NCBI GenBank assembly: GCA_021307315.1
Contig: JAJSPD010000122.1
Span: 18,596 to 82,595 of the forward strand
DNA from: Bisporella sp. PMI_857
Taxonomy: Eukaryota > Ascomycota > Leotiomycetes > Helotiales > Helotiaceae
Length of the DNA stretch: 64,000 nucleotides
Direction: 5' to 3'
In this document: one piece after another, positions 13,150-23,953 of the stretch
How the letters are laid out: every line of letters starts with the position of its first letter
How positions within the stretch are numbered: position 1 is the first letter of the stretch
The notes under the pieces: generated by a model
What the model saw: the letters and a program-made list of their open reading frames with translations, nothing else
Told to the model about the DNA's origin: nothing
Databases searched by the model: none
Position numbers and translations under genes: made by a program

Positions 13150-14174
13150 ATGGCTCTCTTCCCAAAGTCCTCTCGCAAACGATGTTGGTGCATTTCCATT
13201 TTTACTGCTGGCATTGCTGCGATCATTATTGCGGTTGTCGTCCCGTTAGCCATTATTCTTCCTAAGAGAGGAAAACATGGGCGACAATCTACCATTCTAC
13301 TACCTCTATATATCTATCCTGAAGCCAACACAACATGGACTCCATTATACGACGCGTAAGCTCAGATCTCATGTCTATCATAACCACCTGTTCCATATCC
13401 AGCAGGCGCTGATTAATCGACTCATGCAGGGTGGAAGCTCGCCCTCAGCTAAATTTTACGGTGATCGTGAACCCAAGCAGCGGCCCAGGCTCATCGCAGT
13501 ATCCCAACGACCACTACTTAGCTGCGATAGAGAAACTCAATGCGTATCCAAACGTGCAAACAGTCGGTTACGTTCGCACCGGCTATGCCAGCAGAAACAT
13601 CAGTACTGTTGTCGCTGAAGTATCCATCTATGCAGGATGGGCCTCGAAATCGAGTGCCCTCGCCATGCACGGCATTTTCTTCGACGAATCACCGCACCAG
13701 TACTCAGTTGACGCCGTCAAGTACATGCGCAGCATCAATGAAGCAGTGAAGAATGCCACCGGTCTACAGGGCAGCAAAACCGTAAGGAAAACCTGTTTAG
13801 TACTTATCACATCTGATGAAACCACCGGCTCGACTGGCTAACAACCCACCATGTACCTACAGATAATCCATAACCCCGGTACCATTCCTGACATCTCTTA
13901 CAACGACACCAACACCGACATTACCGTCGTCTTCGAGGACTCCTATTTGATGTACACTACCGCGCTCGACAGGCTCGCCACACTACCCAAGCACCGCTCA
14001 CAGTACAGCTACATGATCAACTCCGTTCCCTTGATGGCCGCGAACGACTTAAGGCAGTTTGTCAATGATATAAGCGAGCGCGCAGAGTTTTTGTTTATTA
14101 CGGATAATAGTAGGGATTTCTATGAGAGTTTTGGGAGTGCGTGGAGTAATTTTACGGATGTTGTGCCAACTTGA
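13150..14174 (+). CDS. sph3: Sph3-like spherulin-4 glycoside hydrolase (GH135), copy A
   Basis: 289-aa protein from three exons (13150-13355, 13430-13781, 13863-14174). The introns are 74 and 81 bp with GTAAGC/GCAG and GTAAGG/ACAG borders. A basic N-terminus (SSRKRC) is followed by one hydrophobic segment at ~15-37, so it is a type II anchored protein with the catalytic domain outside or in the lumen. The spherulin-4 fold shows LLPLYIYPEANTTWTPLYDA, FTVIVNPSSGPG, VGYVRTGYASR, SIYAGW, the acidic pair in GIFFDESPH (D154, E155) and E211 in VVFEDSY, matching the catalytic acids known in Aspergillus Sph3. Sph3 is an endo-acting N-acetylgalactosaminidase required for GAG production. It diverges from gtb3 and is paralogous to the gene at 18264. 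Confidence 0.9.
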
Positions 14175-16475
14175 CCTGTAAGGGGGGGAGCGGGTAAGGA
14201 TCGCTGCAAGGTACCAGCACCGGGAGTGGGTCGCTGGCTGGGGTGGCAGAGCATGGGGGTGGGATTCGGCGTGGCAAGAAGTACTCTCCTTCCTCATAAA
14301 TCATTCTATAATCGAGAGTTAAGCGAGTCATAAAAGGGTACAACAAACTAGAAGCCTAAAAGGCTAACTTTGTTAAATACACATTTTAAAAATAAATCTT
14401 TTATTGGCCAATTATCTCGTTTAATTCTTCTACAAACCCTTGCAAGATTATTCAGCCAGGAAGAATATCATATTCAGGGGGGAGGATCGGAGCATGGTTC
14501 TGTCACGGTTCACTTAATCCGCTAGATCAGCAAAGTAGACTGCTACGTGTTGCTGGTCTAGAGCAGTTATTTAATTAAGCAAAACCTAATATACTCATTA
14601 TCTCTCAACTTTCCCGGATACCTCCACACGAATACGTCTGATAGATTTATTTTTTTCAGCCATTCTTCTTTCTCGACACCAAAAACCCAATTCCAAGCCA
14701 CCAATCAAAAAAATAATACCCCTTACAGAAATCATTTCAGCGATGCCTTCCGCAGCCAGGTGCCAGTTAACGAAACCGCTAACTTGAATGAACTCGCAGA
14801 CAGCGACCTTATCGGGGCGTACAGCCAAGTTAAATTTGTTGAGGTGGCAGAATCAGCGGTCAGAGTGCTGAACTCTCCGAGCCGTATTTGATGTTTGATA
14901 CGTGGTTTGTGGCGCTAGTGATGCCGTTTCTGTTGTGCCGTATATGTTAATGTCCGATCCACATCAGAGGTGCCACTGAGCGTCTACATCAAGAGACGCG
15001 TAACCAAGAGTCTTGGCACAATAGTGAAAAGAACACAAAGCGCCGCTATTGCGTTTCGACCGTCACTTTTTCCATGCAATGTCAATATTACATGTATCAG
15101 CGTAATGGTCCGTTCCTTCTGCGCTATTTAGCCGCCTCATGGCCTGACTTCTTATCTCGTCGTCGATGTCTCTATTAACACTCTACCCTCTTGGGCGAGA
15201 AGACGTACGAAGTTATAGTAGCTATTATTGGAATGGCGCTAGCAAGGGTCTGAACTTTGCGACCGTCTCTTGCTACAATATTCGACAAAATTGACAAAAA
15301 TAAATCGCTACTATGTGCACAACTAGGGCTTTATTTCAATGCAGAAATAATACTTATGTCTTGATTTTGTGGGTTATTGTCACAAAGGCTAATAATTGAT
15401 CGCTATACCTTCGTAGACGGTCTTCCATGGCAGCACATCCAGGACCTAGGATCCCCCCGCAAGATTAGGGACTGAAGTAATATTTGCTTTAGTCCGCCAC
15501 TAGTAAGCTACTGTCGCATTGTTTCAGGTCGTAAGTGCATTTCAACCCCCCCCAATTCTCACATCCATCTCTAGAAGCTTCGGAAATTTATTGTGTTATT
15601 TCACCATCACCGCCACGAACAAAACAGTGATCCCTGATTTCTCCGAGCGCGACCAGCGGCAGGCGGCTCTAGAAGGACAACAGGTCTTCCCGCCAAGGTG
15701 CTCTATTTATAATCTCCGACCGTCGAACAATCTGGCAAGTCGCTACCAATAACTCGACATGACCCAAAAAATACACCTTTGAACTCTCCTAACAATGGCA
15801 CTTGCAACAAAACGGATGCATGGGAAAAGAAGATCAAATGTGACGGGGGTGGATGAATAGCTTTGACCGCTTTTGCCAGCCCAAAAGTGATACTATCCTC
15901 CCTTATGAGCAATTTCGCAAACATGGGTTAAAACAATGGTCTGTTCAAGAATTACACGTGATACTTAGCTCGTAAGTAGAGTTATTTGTAAAAGTTATAT
16001 TTAATAGTGTTGGGATTTTTGTGGCCTTCAGTTTATTATAGCTCTGCACGAGGATTATATCTAGTTTACGGTAACTAATTTGCCGATTATATGCTTTTAT
16101 ACTTCGCTTAAATTTCTATGGCAACATTGTTTATAAGAGGACAATACATGGGCATCCGCTGCGTAACGGGATCGGAGAAATATATAATCCGCGTTAGGAT
16201 GCGTTAGAATTTTGATTGGCTAAACACAGCCCGGAAAATTGATTCGATTCTAAACACAACATCACAAAATCTCGACACGGGGTGTCGACTTTTTTGCCGC
16301 ACCAGATTTGGCCCGTGACTTCATTTCCGCGCATTTGTAAAGACTGTTATTCTCAAAATTACATCTACATGACCTTTTTACTCTATCATATGTGAAGCAG
16401 CCTCGCGATTCAAACTCTATACAAGGGACAGACTCTAGCCAAGACAAGACTTTTTGGACGCTCTCGCTTGAAAGC
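14175..16475. other. 2.3-kb gap inside the GAG cluster
   Basis: No gene supported. I looked here for the missing GH114 gene ega3 and found no long frame, signal peptide or plausible exon series on either strand. The left end has a G-rich tract (14178-14280); the rest is AT-rich. It holds the 3' ends of sph3 and uge3, which converge here. Confidence 0.55.
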
Positions 16476-17792
16476 TCAACCCACGGTAGCTCCTTTCCCC
16501 ACTGCCTGTCTACCTTGAAGGCACGACAGATCTATCCCATTAAGTCTCATATAATTCCACATATCTCGACATGCATCTGTCAATGACTCTTTGGTCACCC
16601 ACCCCAACTCGTGTCTCGCGCGGTCTGCAGCTGCAACGGATGACTGAACATCACCTGCTCTCCTACCAACTGTCTTCCTTGGAATACGGCATTGTGAAAC
16701 AGACTCTACTGCCGCTACAACCTCCAGCACAGAGTATCCAGTCCCGGTTCCGAGGTTGAAGGTGCGGTAGCCTCCTTGTACTCGTCCGGCTTGGACAGTG
16801 GACAAGGCGGCGGTGTGTCCTCGGGCAAGATCGGTCACATGTATAAAATCTCGAATTGCGGTACCATCTGGCGTGTTCCAGTCACTTCCATACACGGATA
16901 GCTCCTGATATTGACCAATGATGACTTTTGCCACGACAGGCAACAAATTCGATGGAACCCCTTTCGGATCTTCCCCCAGTAGCCCTGAGGAATCGCAACC
17001 AATTGGATTGAAGTACCGGAGCCCAATGATGTTCCAAGAAGGGTCTGATGTCGCGAGATCAGAAAGAATTGCTTCACCAAAGAATTTCGTGCGACCATAA
17101 GGACTTGCTATACCGATGAAGCCTGGCTGAGCACGTTTTTCGGTGCCATCAACGTCTCGGTACGTTTCATTCTTGTGGACAACTTGCTCTTCCCGGAGGC
17201 CTCTGATACCGTCAGCTAAGGTGCCGTATACGACCGCTGACGAAGAAAAGATGAAAGTTTTGATGTTAAATTCGTCCAGAAGAGTCAGAAAATCGACTAA
17301 GCCGCTGACGTTGTTTTGGTAGTATTTCAATGGCTGTCTGATGCTCGCCTCGACTGATTTAAAGGCGGCAAAGTGGATGACTCCAGTAATATTCGATCTC
17401 TTCTGCTCGCCCGGAAGGATTGTCAAGCAATGAGATTCGAATACAGCCCTCATGGCGGCTACATCTCGATAGTCCGCGTCGTGGAGTTCCGCCCTGGGGC
17501 ATTGACCACCACAGCTTTCGTAGTGACGATTTGCTAGCGTTAAGATTCTGCTGAATACATCGTGAAAGCTGTTGCTTAAATCATCTACAATAACCACATT
17601 GTATCCGGCTTTTAGGAGTTCCAACGAGGTATGGCTGCCTATGAATCCAAGACCGCCGGTGATGAGCACATATTCGTTGGTAGCTGTCTCAAGGGATGCA
17701 TCCTGGAACAATGTGTCTGCCTCCGTTCCTGGTGTTGACGGACTTGAGATGTGAGGTGAAGACACCCCTGAGCTCACTTCTGATGCATACAT
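16476..17792 (-). CDS. uge3: UDP-glucose/UDP-GlcNAc 4-epimerase (Uge3-type)
   Basis: Single-exon 438-aa short-chain dehydrogenase/reductase of the GalE family. It should interconvert UDP-Glc/UDP-Gal and, if bifunctional like Uge3, UDP-GlcNAc/UDP-GalNAc, giving the cytosolic precursors of galactosaminogalactan. A ~40-residue Ser/Thr-rich N-terminal extension precedes the NAD-binding loop GGLGFIGS (46-53). IVDDLSNS follows, then the catalytic serine region IFSSSAVVYG (181-190) and the Tyr-x3-Lys pair in SPYGRTKFFGE (Y232, K236). The C-terminal substrate-binding part carries GRRAGDVQSS and ends AVGKGATVG. The extension means an alternative downstream start is possible, but the ATG at 17792 is the first in frame. 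It lies between the two sph3 paralogues, convergent with copy A and divergent from copy B. Confidence 0.93.
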   Translation of the reverse strand: MYASEVSSGVSSPHISSPSTPGTEADTLFQDASLETATNEYVLITGGLGFIGSHTSLELLKAGYNVVIVDDLSNSFHDVFSRILTLANRHYESCGGQCPRAELHDADYRDVAAMRAVFESHCLTILPGEQKRSNITGVIHFAAFKSVEASIRQPLKYYQNNVSGLVDFLTLLDEFNIKTFIFSSSAVVYGTLADGIRGLREEQVVHKNETYRDVDGTEKRAQPGFIGIASPYGRTKFFGEAILSDLATSDPSWNIIGLRYFNPIGCDSSGLLGEDPKGVPSNLLPVVAKVIIGQYQELSVYGSDWNTPDGTAIRDFIHVTDLARGHTAALSTVQAGRVQGGYRTFNLGTGTGYSVLEVVAAVESVSQCRIPRKTVGRRAGDVQSSVAAADRARHELGWVTKESLTDACRDMWNYMRLNGIDLSCLQGRQAVGKGATVG

Positions 17793-18263
17793 GTCAGTCT
17801 TACTGATCTAACAGTGGATATGGCAATCCGTGGAGCAAATTCAGCAAGCGTATGACCATATAACCAGCTTCAGATTGTTACTCGCACTGAGGGTTAATGA
17901 ACCTTAAGCGAGGCTTCAATCCTTGCCGAATTGCAGATAAGTGGATCTAGTACCATACTCTCCCACAATATGTGTTGGTGAGACAGGGGCTTTGCTTGGC
18001 AAAATAACCGTCCCAGCCTTACTACACTAACAGCAACGAAGGCGGGGGAGCGGATCCATGGGGCTTAAGCCTTATAAACACGGGTTCCCGTCGGGACACC
18101 AGCCCGGATACTTCTACCACCGGGCCGTCAATATTGTGGTGGTCCGCATGGAGCTTGGACCATCTGCTATGATTAGCACAACGACATATCATTAAAAGCA
18201 GTACGGAATATCCCGAACCAGCGGTATGTAAAAGAAAGTATACATGCATATTAATCCTAAATC
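17793..18263. promoter_or_regulatory. Divergent promoter region uge3 / sph3 copy B
   Basis: 471 bp between two divergently read cluster genes, presumably holding both promoters. If copy B has an unrecognised upstream exon coding for a membrane anchor, it would have to lie here; I could not find a convincing one. Confidence 0.4.
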
Positions 18264-19308
18264 ATGGACCCACGATTTAGACCTTGCCATCTCATCAAAG
18301 CAAAGAAACATCGCGAAATCATGGCAACGGAAACTGCCACGACTATACCGAGTATTGCGCCCAAGGCCAGCGTCCTCGTTCCATTGTACATCTACCCTGT
18401 GTCCGACAAAACATGGCAACCCCTTTATGAGGCGTAAGTTTAGCTAGTCCTTCCGCACGTGCATTTTGGTCGTGGCTTGGAAGCTTTCTAACTTTTTTTT
18501 CCTTTGGGATGCAGAATAGCTGCTCACCCTACCGTCGACTTCCTGGTGATAGTGAACCCCAACAGTGGACCAGGTGTCTCGTTCTTACCCGGCCGTGACT
18601 ACGTGCGAGAAGTCCCAAAGCTGAATGACTACGCCAATGTGACTACAGTAGGCTATGTCCTTATTGACTATTGCAGACGGCCCTTAAGCGATGTCTACGC
18701 AGACATTAAGACTTATGCCGGCTGGGCCACCAACAACGAAAACACCGGCCTCGGTGTCAAAGGGATCTTCCTGGACGAGACGCCGAACCATCATTCCACT
18801 GAGCGCGCTGAATATCTGTATGCCGTACACCAGCATATCAAAGCTATGTGGGGGATATTGGGAGACCGGTTGGTAAGTCCCTTCGCCGAGCGATGCCGAG
18901 CGCATGCCGAGCATGACAGATTCCCGTCTCGTTTGGGATCTCCCTATTAAGTTCTGTAAGTTGGTGAAACTGACAATTTGGGCCTAGGTGATCCACAACC
19001 CTGGGACGCCACCAGACCCCGGCCTGGTGGCTCCTGTCCCCGACGGTCCGGACATAGTAGTAACTTGTGAGGAATCGTATGATCGATACCGAGGGAACGA
19101 AGTTCAGAAGCGGCTCAAAGAATATCATTATGATCGTGCTAGATCTGGCTGCATAATTTCCGCAGTACCCAGAGATGAAATGGGATCATTTGTTCAAGAA
19201 TTGCGCCATCGTGGAGCATACCTCTTTGCTACAGACTTAGTCCACGATTTCTATGAGGACTTTGGTAGCGGCTGGCACGATTTCGTAACTGCGATGGAGA
19301 CGCCATGA
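18264..19308 (+). CDS. Sph3-like spherulin-4 glycoside hydrolase (GH135), copy B
   Basis: 282-aa paralogue of copy A in three exons (18264-18433, 18515-18872, 18988-19308). Its two introns fall at the same codon positions as in copy A, showing duplication after the intron pattern was set. Conserved blocks are VLVPLYIYPVSDKTWQPLYE, FLVIVNPNSGPG, IKTYAGWATNN, the acidic pair in GIFLDETPN (D144, E145), VIHNPGTPPDP and E204 in VVTCEESY, so it should be an active GH135. It differs at the N-terminus: from ATG 18264 (or the in-frame ATG 18321) there is no hydrophobic anchor or signal peptide, and an in-frame stop lies six bases before 18264. It is either cytosolic or has a missed first exon. The second intron (115 bp) contains three near-identical ATGCCGAGC-like units. 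It is followed in the same direction by agd3. Confidence 0.85.
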
Positions 19309-20655
19309 AATCAAGGATGACACATCGCTCCAGTTTCATATTCAGGCAAATAATAAGAGTCTCATCCCGTCGGAAAGGCATGGATTCTGGCACTTGGGGA
19401 CTTTTCTGATTGCTCTATTTTAGTCTCAGATAACAATCTTTCAACTACATTATCGAGTACCTGTCTCACGTGTATTTTTAGCCCCAGAGCCCTGCTCACT
19501 CTTTCCGGTGGTCGTTTCGCTTAGGCATAACCCTACCTCTGCGTGGATGAATAACTTGTTAGTCTACTGTAAGGTCAGCATACCCTGCATATTCTAGATA
19601 ACAGGGATCCTACAATGTAAAGCCTCACGGTACATTAGTGTAATATTCGCACGAGTACTTCTCTGAACCAAATCCGACGGTTCTCCTCATATCCTCCGTA
19701 TGCTAAACGTCACGCGTTGACTGCTCAATACGGTCATTGGACTGGTCGAGACCGGCCACGTAGGACGGTAAAAGCACAAGTACCTACAAGAAACAATAGT
19801 GTGTGATAGCAGAGCAATGGAGTAAATATTGACGCCACGGCAATCACCACAAGTGGCTTTCGCTCGCCCGAAATCAGCCTCTATCTAAACTTCGAGGCGG
19901 AATCAATAGTCAAGTACTCGTCATCACCAATCTGCAACCATAATTTTTTGCATCCCACGCCACAGCATAGAGCGATTCCTCGAAGGTGAGCGGTGAAGAC
20001 AACGCGTTGTAGGAATGTCCATGACGAAGCCGTCGAAGTCTGCCGTGATGGCGGATGGAATGAGGGGGATATTGGTTGGTGCTTGCTTTGGCATTTGTCG
20101 GTATCTGAATCTCGACGACTGAGATTCTGTCCTGAGACAAAATCTTAATCGTTATTGGTAGTTGTGCCGTTTTTATTATCATATTCAAGCGATAAGGTAG
20201 CTGTAGGAGCTTGAGCTAGCGCAGTATAATTCTTAGCTGAGATATCCACAGATGGTGTGTCCGCAATGCTTGCTAATCATCTAGAAGGGCGAATACGGCA
20301 AAGGTCGCAGAGATGTGGACGAGAGTGTAGCTGAACAACTAGAAGCGGTGTCAACAGCACCAAGGCGACTTTTGTTTTTTTGTTTCGGAGAAGAGAAATG
20401 ATATTCTGCAGCCACGGCTTTATCAGGCTCCTGCTTTAGTAAAAAGTCTTCTCCGCTTTCAGTCTTTTCACTCAGTGATCCAGAATGCAGGGAGATTCAC
20501 GACGCTAACTTCACTATCCCAGTCCTGCCCAACCCATGTTGTTTCCTATAATATCCTCAATTCAGCGACATATACCGTCGCTTTATTGATGCATGTTGCA
20601 TTACTGGTTTTGCAACTTGTTCTTTTTCCATCTGATACTACTCACGAGTCTCAAA
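19309..20655. other. Gap between sph3 copy B and agd3
   Basis: 1.35 kb without a supported gene. A 92-codon minus-strand frame at 19910-20188 has no recognisable domain. The right part should hold the agd3 promoter and 5' leader; an in-frame upstream ATG at 20593 would add 21 residues ahead of the signal peptide and was not chosen. Confidence 0.45.
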
Positions 20656-23322
20656 ATGCTCCCCAACTTAGGTGGATTTAGGCTGCTTTTATTAGCATGT
20701 TCTCTGCTAGTGTCCTTAGCTTCAGCTCTTACAGTGTCAAGCACAATCCTCGTGTTTGCTAGAGATGCGGATTCTGCAGTCTCTGGGACTTCAGGTCTTA
20801 ATGCCTATGGCATTCCTTTCCAGGTCGTCATTGTCCCACAAAATGGGATTACGCTCCCTACTCTTAACTCATCTACTACTGTCGGCAACTATGGTGGTAT
20901 TATTGTTCTGAGCGAAATCTCTTATGAATATTCCACGGGCTGGGCGAGCGCGTTAACAGATCTTCAATGGCAAGTAATGTATAACTATCAGTCAAATTTC
21001 GGTGTCCGAATGGTTAGGCTTGATGCCTACCCTACCTCAGACTTTGGTGTGTAGTCTCTGAGCCGGTTTGGAATGTAGTTCTGACTTGATGAGTAGGTGT
21101 CGAAACTGTAATCGCTGACACTGGCTGCTGTGATTATGATGTTGAACAGCTTGTTAGTTTTACCGACACGAGCGCTTTCCCTACTGCAAATCTTAAAACG
21201 TAAATACAAGGATCACAACTTCATATATAGTTGATTAATTATCTTTTAGTGGAGCTGGCATCACTACAAAAGGTCTGTGGCATTATCCTGCCTCTATTAC
21301 AGACTCTACAATTGCAAAGCAGATCGCTCAATTTGCCCCAAGTGGAGCCTTTACGACCCCTTCTACTGCGGCTGTTATTAACAACTTCGGTACCCGCCAG
21401 CAAATGGTATGGTTTAGTTCTTGGGCTACAGATTGGTCGGTTACCTCGAACTTCCTCCAGCATGCCTATATTCACTGGATAACTCGGGGCTTATGTAAGT
21501 TCCATTCTACGCTCTTTTAGCTGTTTATTATACAAGTTCCTTTGACATTTCACCTAGTCATCGGCCAGCGTCGCATCTACTTCAACACGCAAGTTGATGA
21601 CGTGCATTTGGCAACAGACATCTACCAGCCTGCCGGCACCAGGTTCCGCCTCCGCACCAGCGATTTGGATGCCCACGCCAGTTGGCAGGCAGACCTTAAT
21701 TCTCGCCTTCCCGCGGGATCCTCCTACATAATAGAGCTTGCACACAACGGCAACGGCAACATTGAAGCCGCCGTCAATGCCGATACAACGGGAAAATGCA
21801 TCCCTGAGAGCTCTATAAACATGCTTGCCTACCCTCCCAGCACCCCTCTCGAATTCCAGAAACCCCTTGGCACGGGCACAAACCTCTGGCCCAGTAGTCC
21901 CCAGACATATTCCTGGAGTCTCGCCTGTACACAGCTGGATTCATTCGGAGCCTGGTTCCAGGTGGCTGCGAACCGCGACAAGTTCGCACATCTTTCGCAC
22001 ACGTTTTCGCACGAGGCGCTTAATAATGCCACGACGTCCGATGCCACAAAAGAGATCACCTTTAATCAGGCATGGTTGGGGCAGGTGGGTATTGCGGCGG
22101 GGAAGTTTAGCTCGAACGGACTGATCCCCCCAGCTATTACGGGACTGCATAATGGGGATGTGATTAAAGCGTGGATGGATAATGGGATTACAACAGTCGT
22201 GGGCGATAATACGAGACCTGCGTTGTTGAATACAGTTTGTTTTTTTACTTATCCGATACCTCGCTCTGTGAGAAAATGTGGCACATCTGCTAATTCAAGT
22301 TTACACAGCAAAACGAGCACTGGCCCTTGATCACTACGGTTGCTGCAAATGGGTACGCCGGCCTGACGATCATGCCTCGGTGGTGTATGTATACCCGCCA
22401 TTCCCAACCCTAAGGAATTAATGAACTGTTACCCCACCTTACTCTATGATATGCGAAGCAAAACTAATCGTTAGGCCCGCATAGCCACCCCCATCTACTA
22501 CAATTGCTACTCTGCGGACTGCACGCTTGCTGAATGGATTAATACGTCCGGCGGCTCAGGGGACTTTAGTTCTCTACTCGACTTTTCTCGCACGAGTTAT
22601 ACGCACCACTTACTTGGCTTGCGTCATGATCCGTCCGTGCCTCTTCTCCTTTCTTTAACGCCACTAGTTTCATTTTATATCGGCTATGGTAAATTCGTTA
22701 TGTAGACTAATACTATTTTCCACAGTTTCATGTTCCACCAAGCAAACCTCCGACAAGGCGACACTGACACTTTTACGGTGGGAAGCGTATCCGGACAACT
22801 GTCTCTCTTCCAGATCTTCGTTGAGACTATCCTTCAAGAGATGATGAGGCTGTAAGTTGGCGAAGGCCATTTCGATTTTGCCACCCACCCCTCTTCTCCC
22901 ATATCGCACCAGAGCATATACTGATATGGGTGTACGCAGCACAACCTGGCCAATAATCACAAAGCAGCATAGCGCCATCGGTCTCGCCTTCACTAACCGC
23001 ATGACCGTCGAGTGCGTCTTTCCCTTGCCCTTATGTTATCAAATTAAATAGAGAACTGCCACTAACCACTATCTCCATCAGCAACTGCAAACCGAAACTG
23101 ACCTACATCTATTCCACGGACCGCACCAAAATAACTGGCGTCACGCTAGGCGCCACAAGCAATCGGTGTTCTGTTCCCGTGCCAGTCCAATTTCCTGGCG
23201 CGGCAACCACCACCTCCAGCGGAGTTACAAATGAGCAGCTTGGGAGCGACCCTCTCACCAAGTGGACAAGATTGAGCGGGAGTACGGTAACATTCACGCT
23301 TTCTTCGCCGATTGCCGTCTAA
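20656..23322 (+). CDS. agd3: Secreted GAG deacetylase (Agd3, CE18)
   Basis: 692-aa secreted protein, removing acetyl groups from GalNAc residues of galactosaminogalactan to make the polymer cationic and adhesive. Nine exons: 20656-21046, 21097-21199, 21250-21494, 21558-22234, 22309-22384, 22485-22632, 22726-22851, 22940-23011, 23082-23322; all junctions keep frame. The start was chosen because the next ~22 residues are a clean signal peptide (LLLLACSLLVSLASA). An N-terminal beta-rich domain begins ILVFARDADSAV. The deacetylase core carries an acidic pair in TQVDDVHL (D260, D261) and H394-TFS-H398, the expected metal ligands of the NodB-like fold. The C-terminus is a Thr/Ser-rich beta domain (KITGVTLGATSN). 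The exon 5/6 junction uses acceptor CATAG at 22481-22484; an upstream TTAG would break frame. The last gene of the cluster on this side. Confidence 0.88.
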
Positions 23323-23953
23323 GAGTGATATTTGGCAATGCGTTGGCGGAGGGCTGTTCAATTTATGAATTTCTTTACGGGAGCTGCCAAACAGCGTGGA
23401 CCTTTTTATGAATGACATGGAAATCTGACCACATCAACGAATATTGTGAGGTACCGCACCTATCAAGCCTAGGAGAGTCACTCTCTAAATAAATTATCCT
23501 CCCTCCTTAGTTTAGTATTAATATACGGTATTCTTACAAGTGTTTGCTCATCTGATTTGTATCCTAATCCAGAAGCCCTTCAGGCACTTTGCAGTCGATA
23601 TAAGTGTTTGGATTCCGATTGCGCAGCTTTATAACGCATCGAAATTAGGGGACGAGAGGGTCGTGAAGATGTTTCTAGGTCAAGGGTGTGGGGCCTAACC
23701 CGAAAGGCTATCACAGTCGAAGTCACTGTGCTGGTCGGTGTTAAGTGGTATTATTCTCAGGCTACTCTGCTCTTGGAACGAGATGATGCCCAACTGAATG
23801 AAGCGGATGGAGACTAGTAGACGCCCAGCTGGGCTCGGGATAATAGTTAGCATAAATGCTGGAGCGGATTTCATTCATTTGATGTTTTGAGAGCTCGCAA
23901 TTTTACACTATAAATATTCCCCTTGACAATCAGGCCATAATACACCTGATTTA
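23323..23953. other. Convergent intergenic region
   Basis: 631 bp between the stop codons of agd3 and the persulfide dioxygenase gene. No gene seen. The motif TTAGTTTAGTATT at 23507-23519 resembles the transposon-end repeats near 34445 and 59938, but the match is short and may be chance. Confidence 0.4.

Noticed and set aside
14175..16475. Candidate place for ega3
   Set aside because: No signal peptide, no barrel motifs and no exon series that keeps frame.
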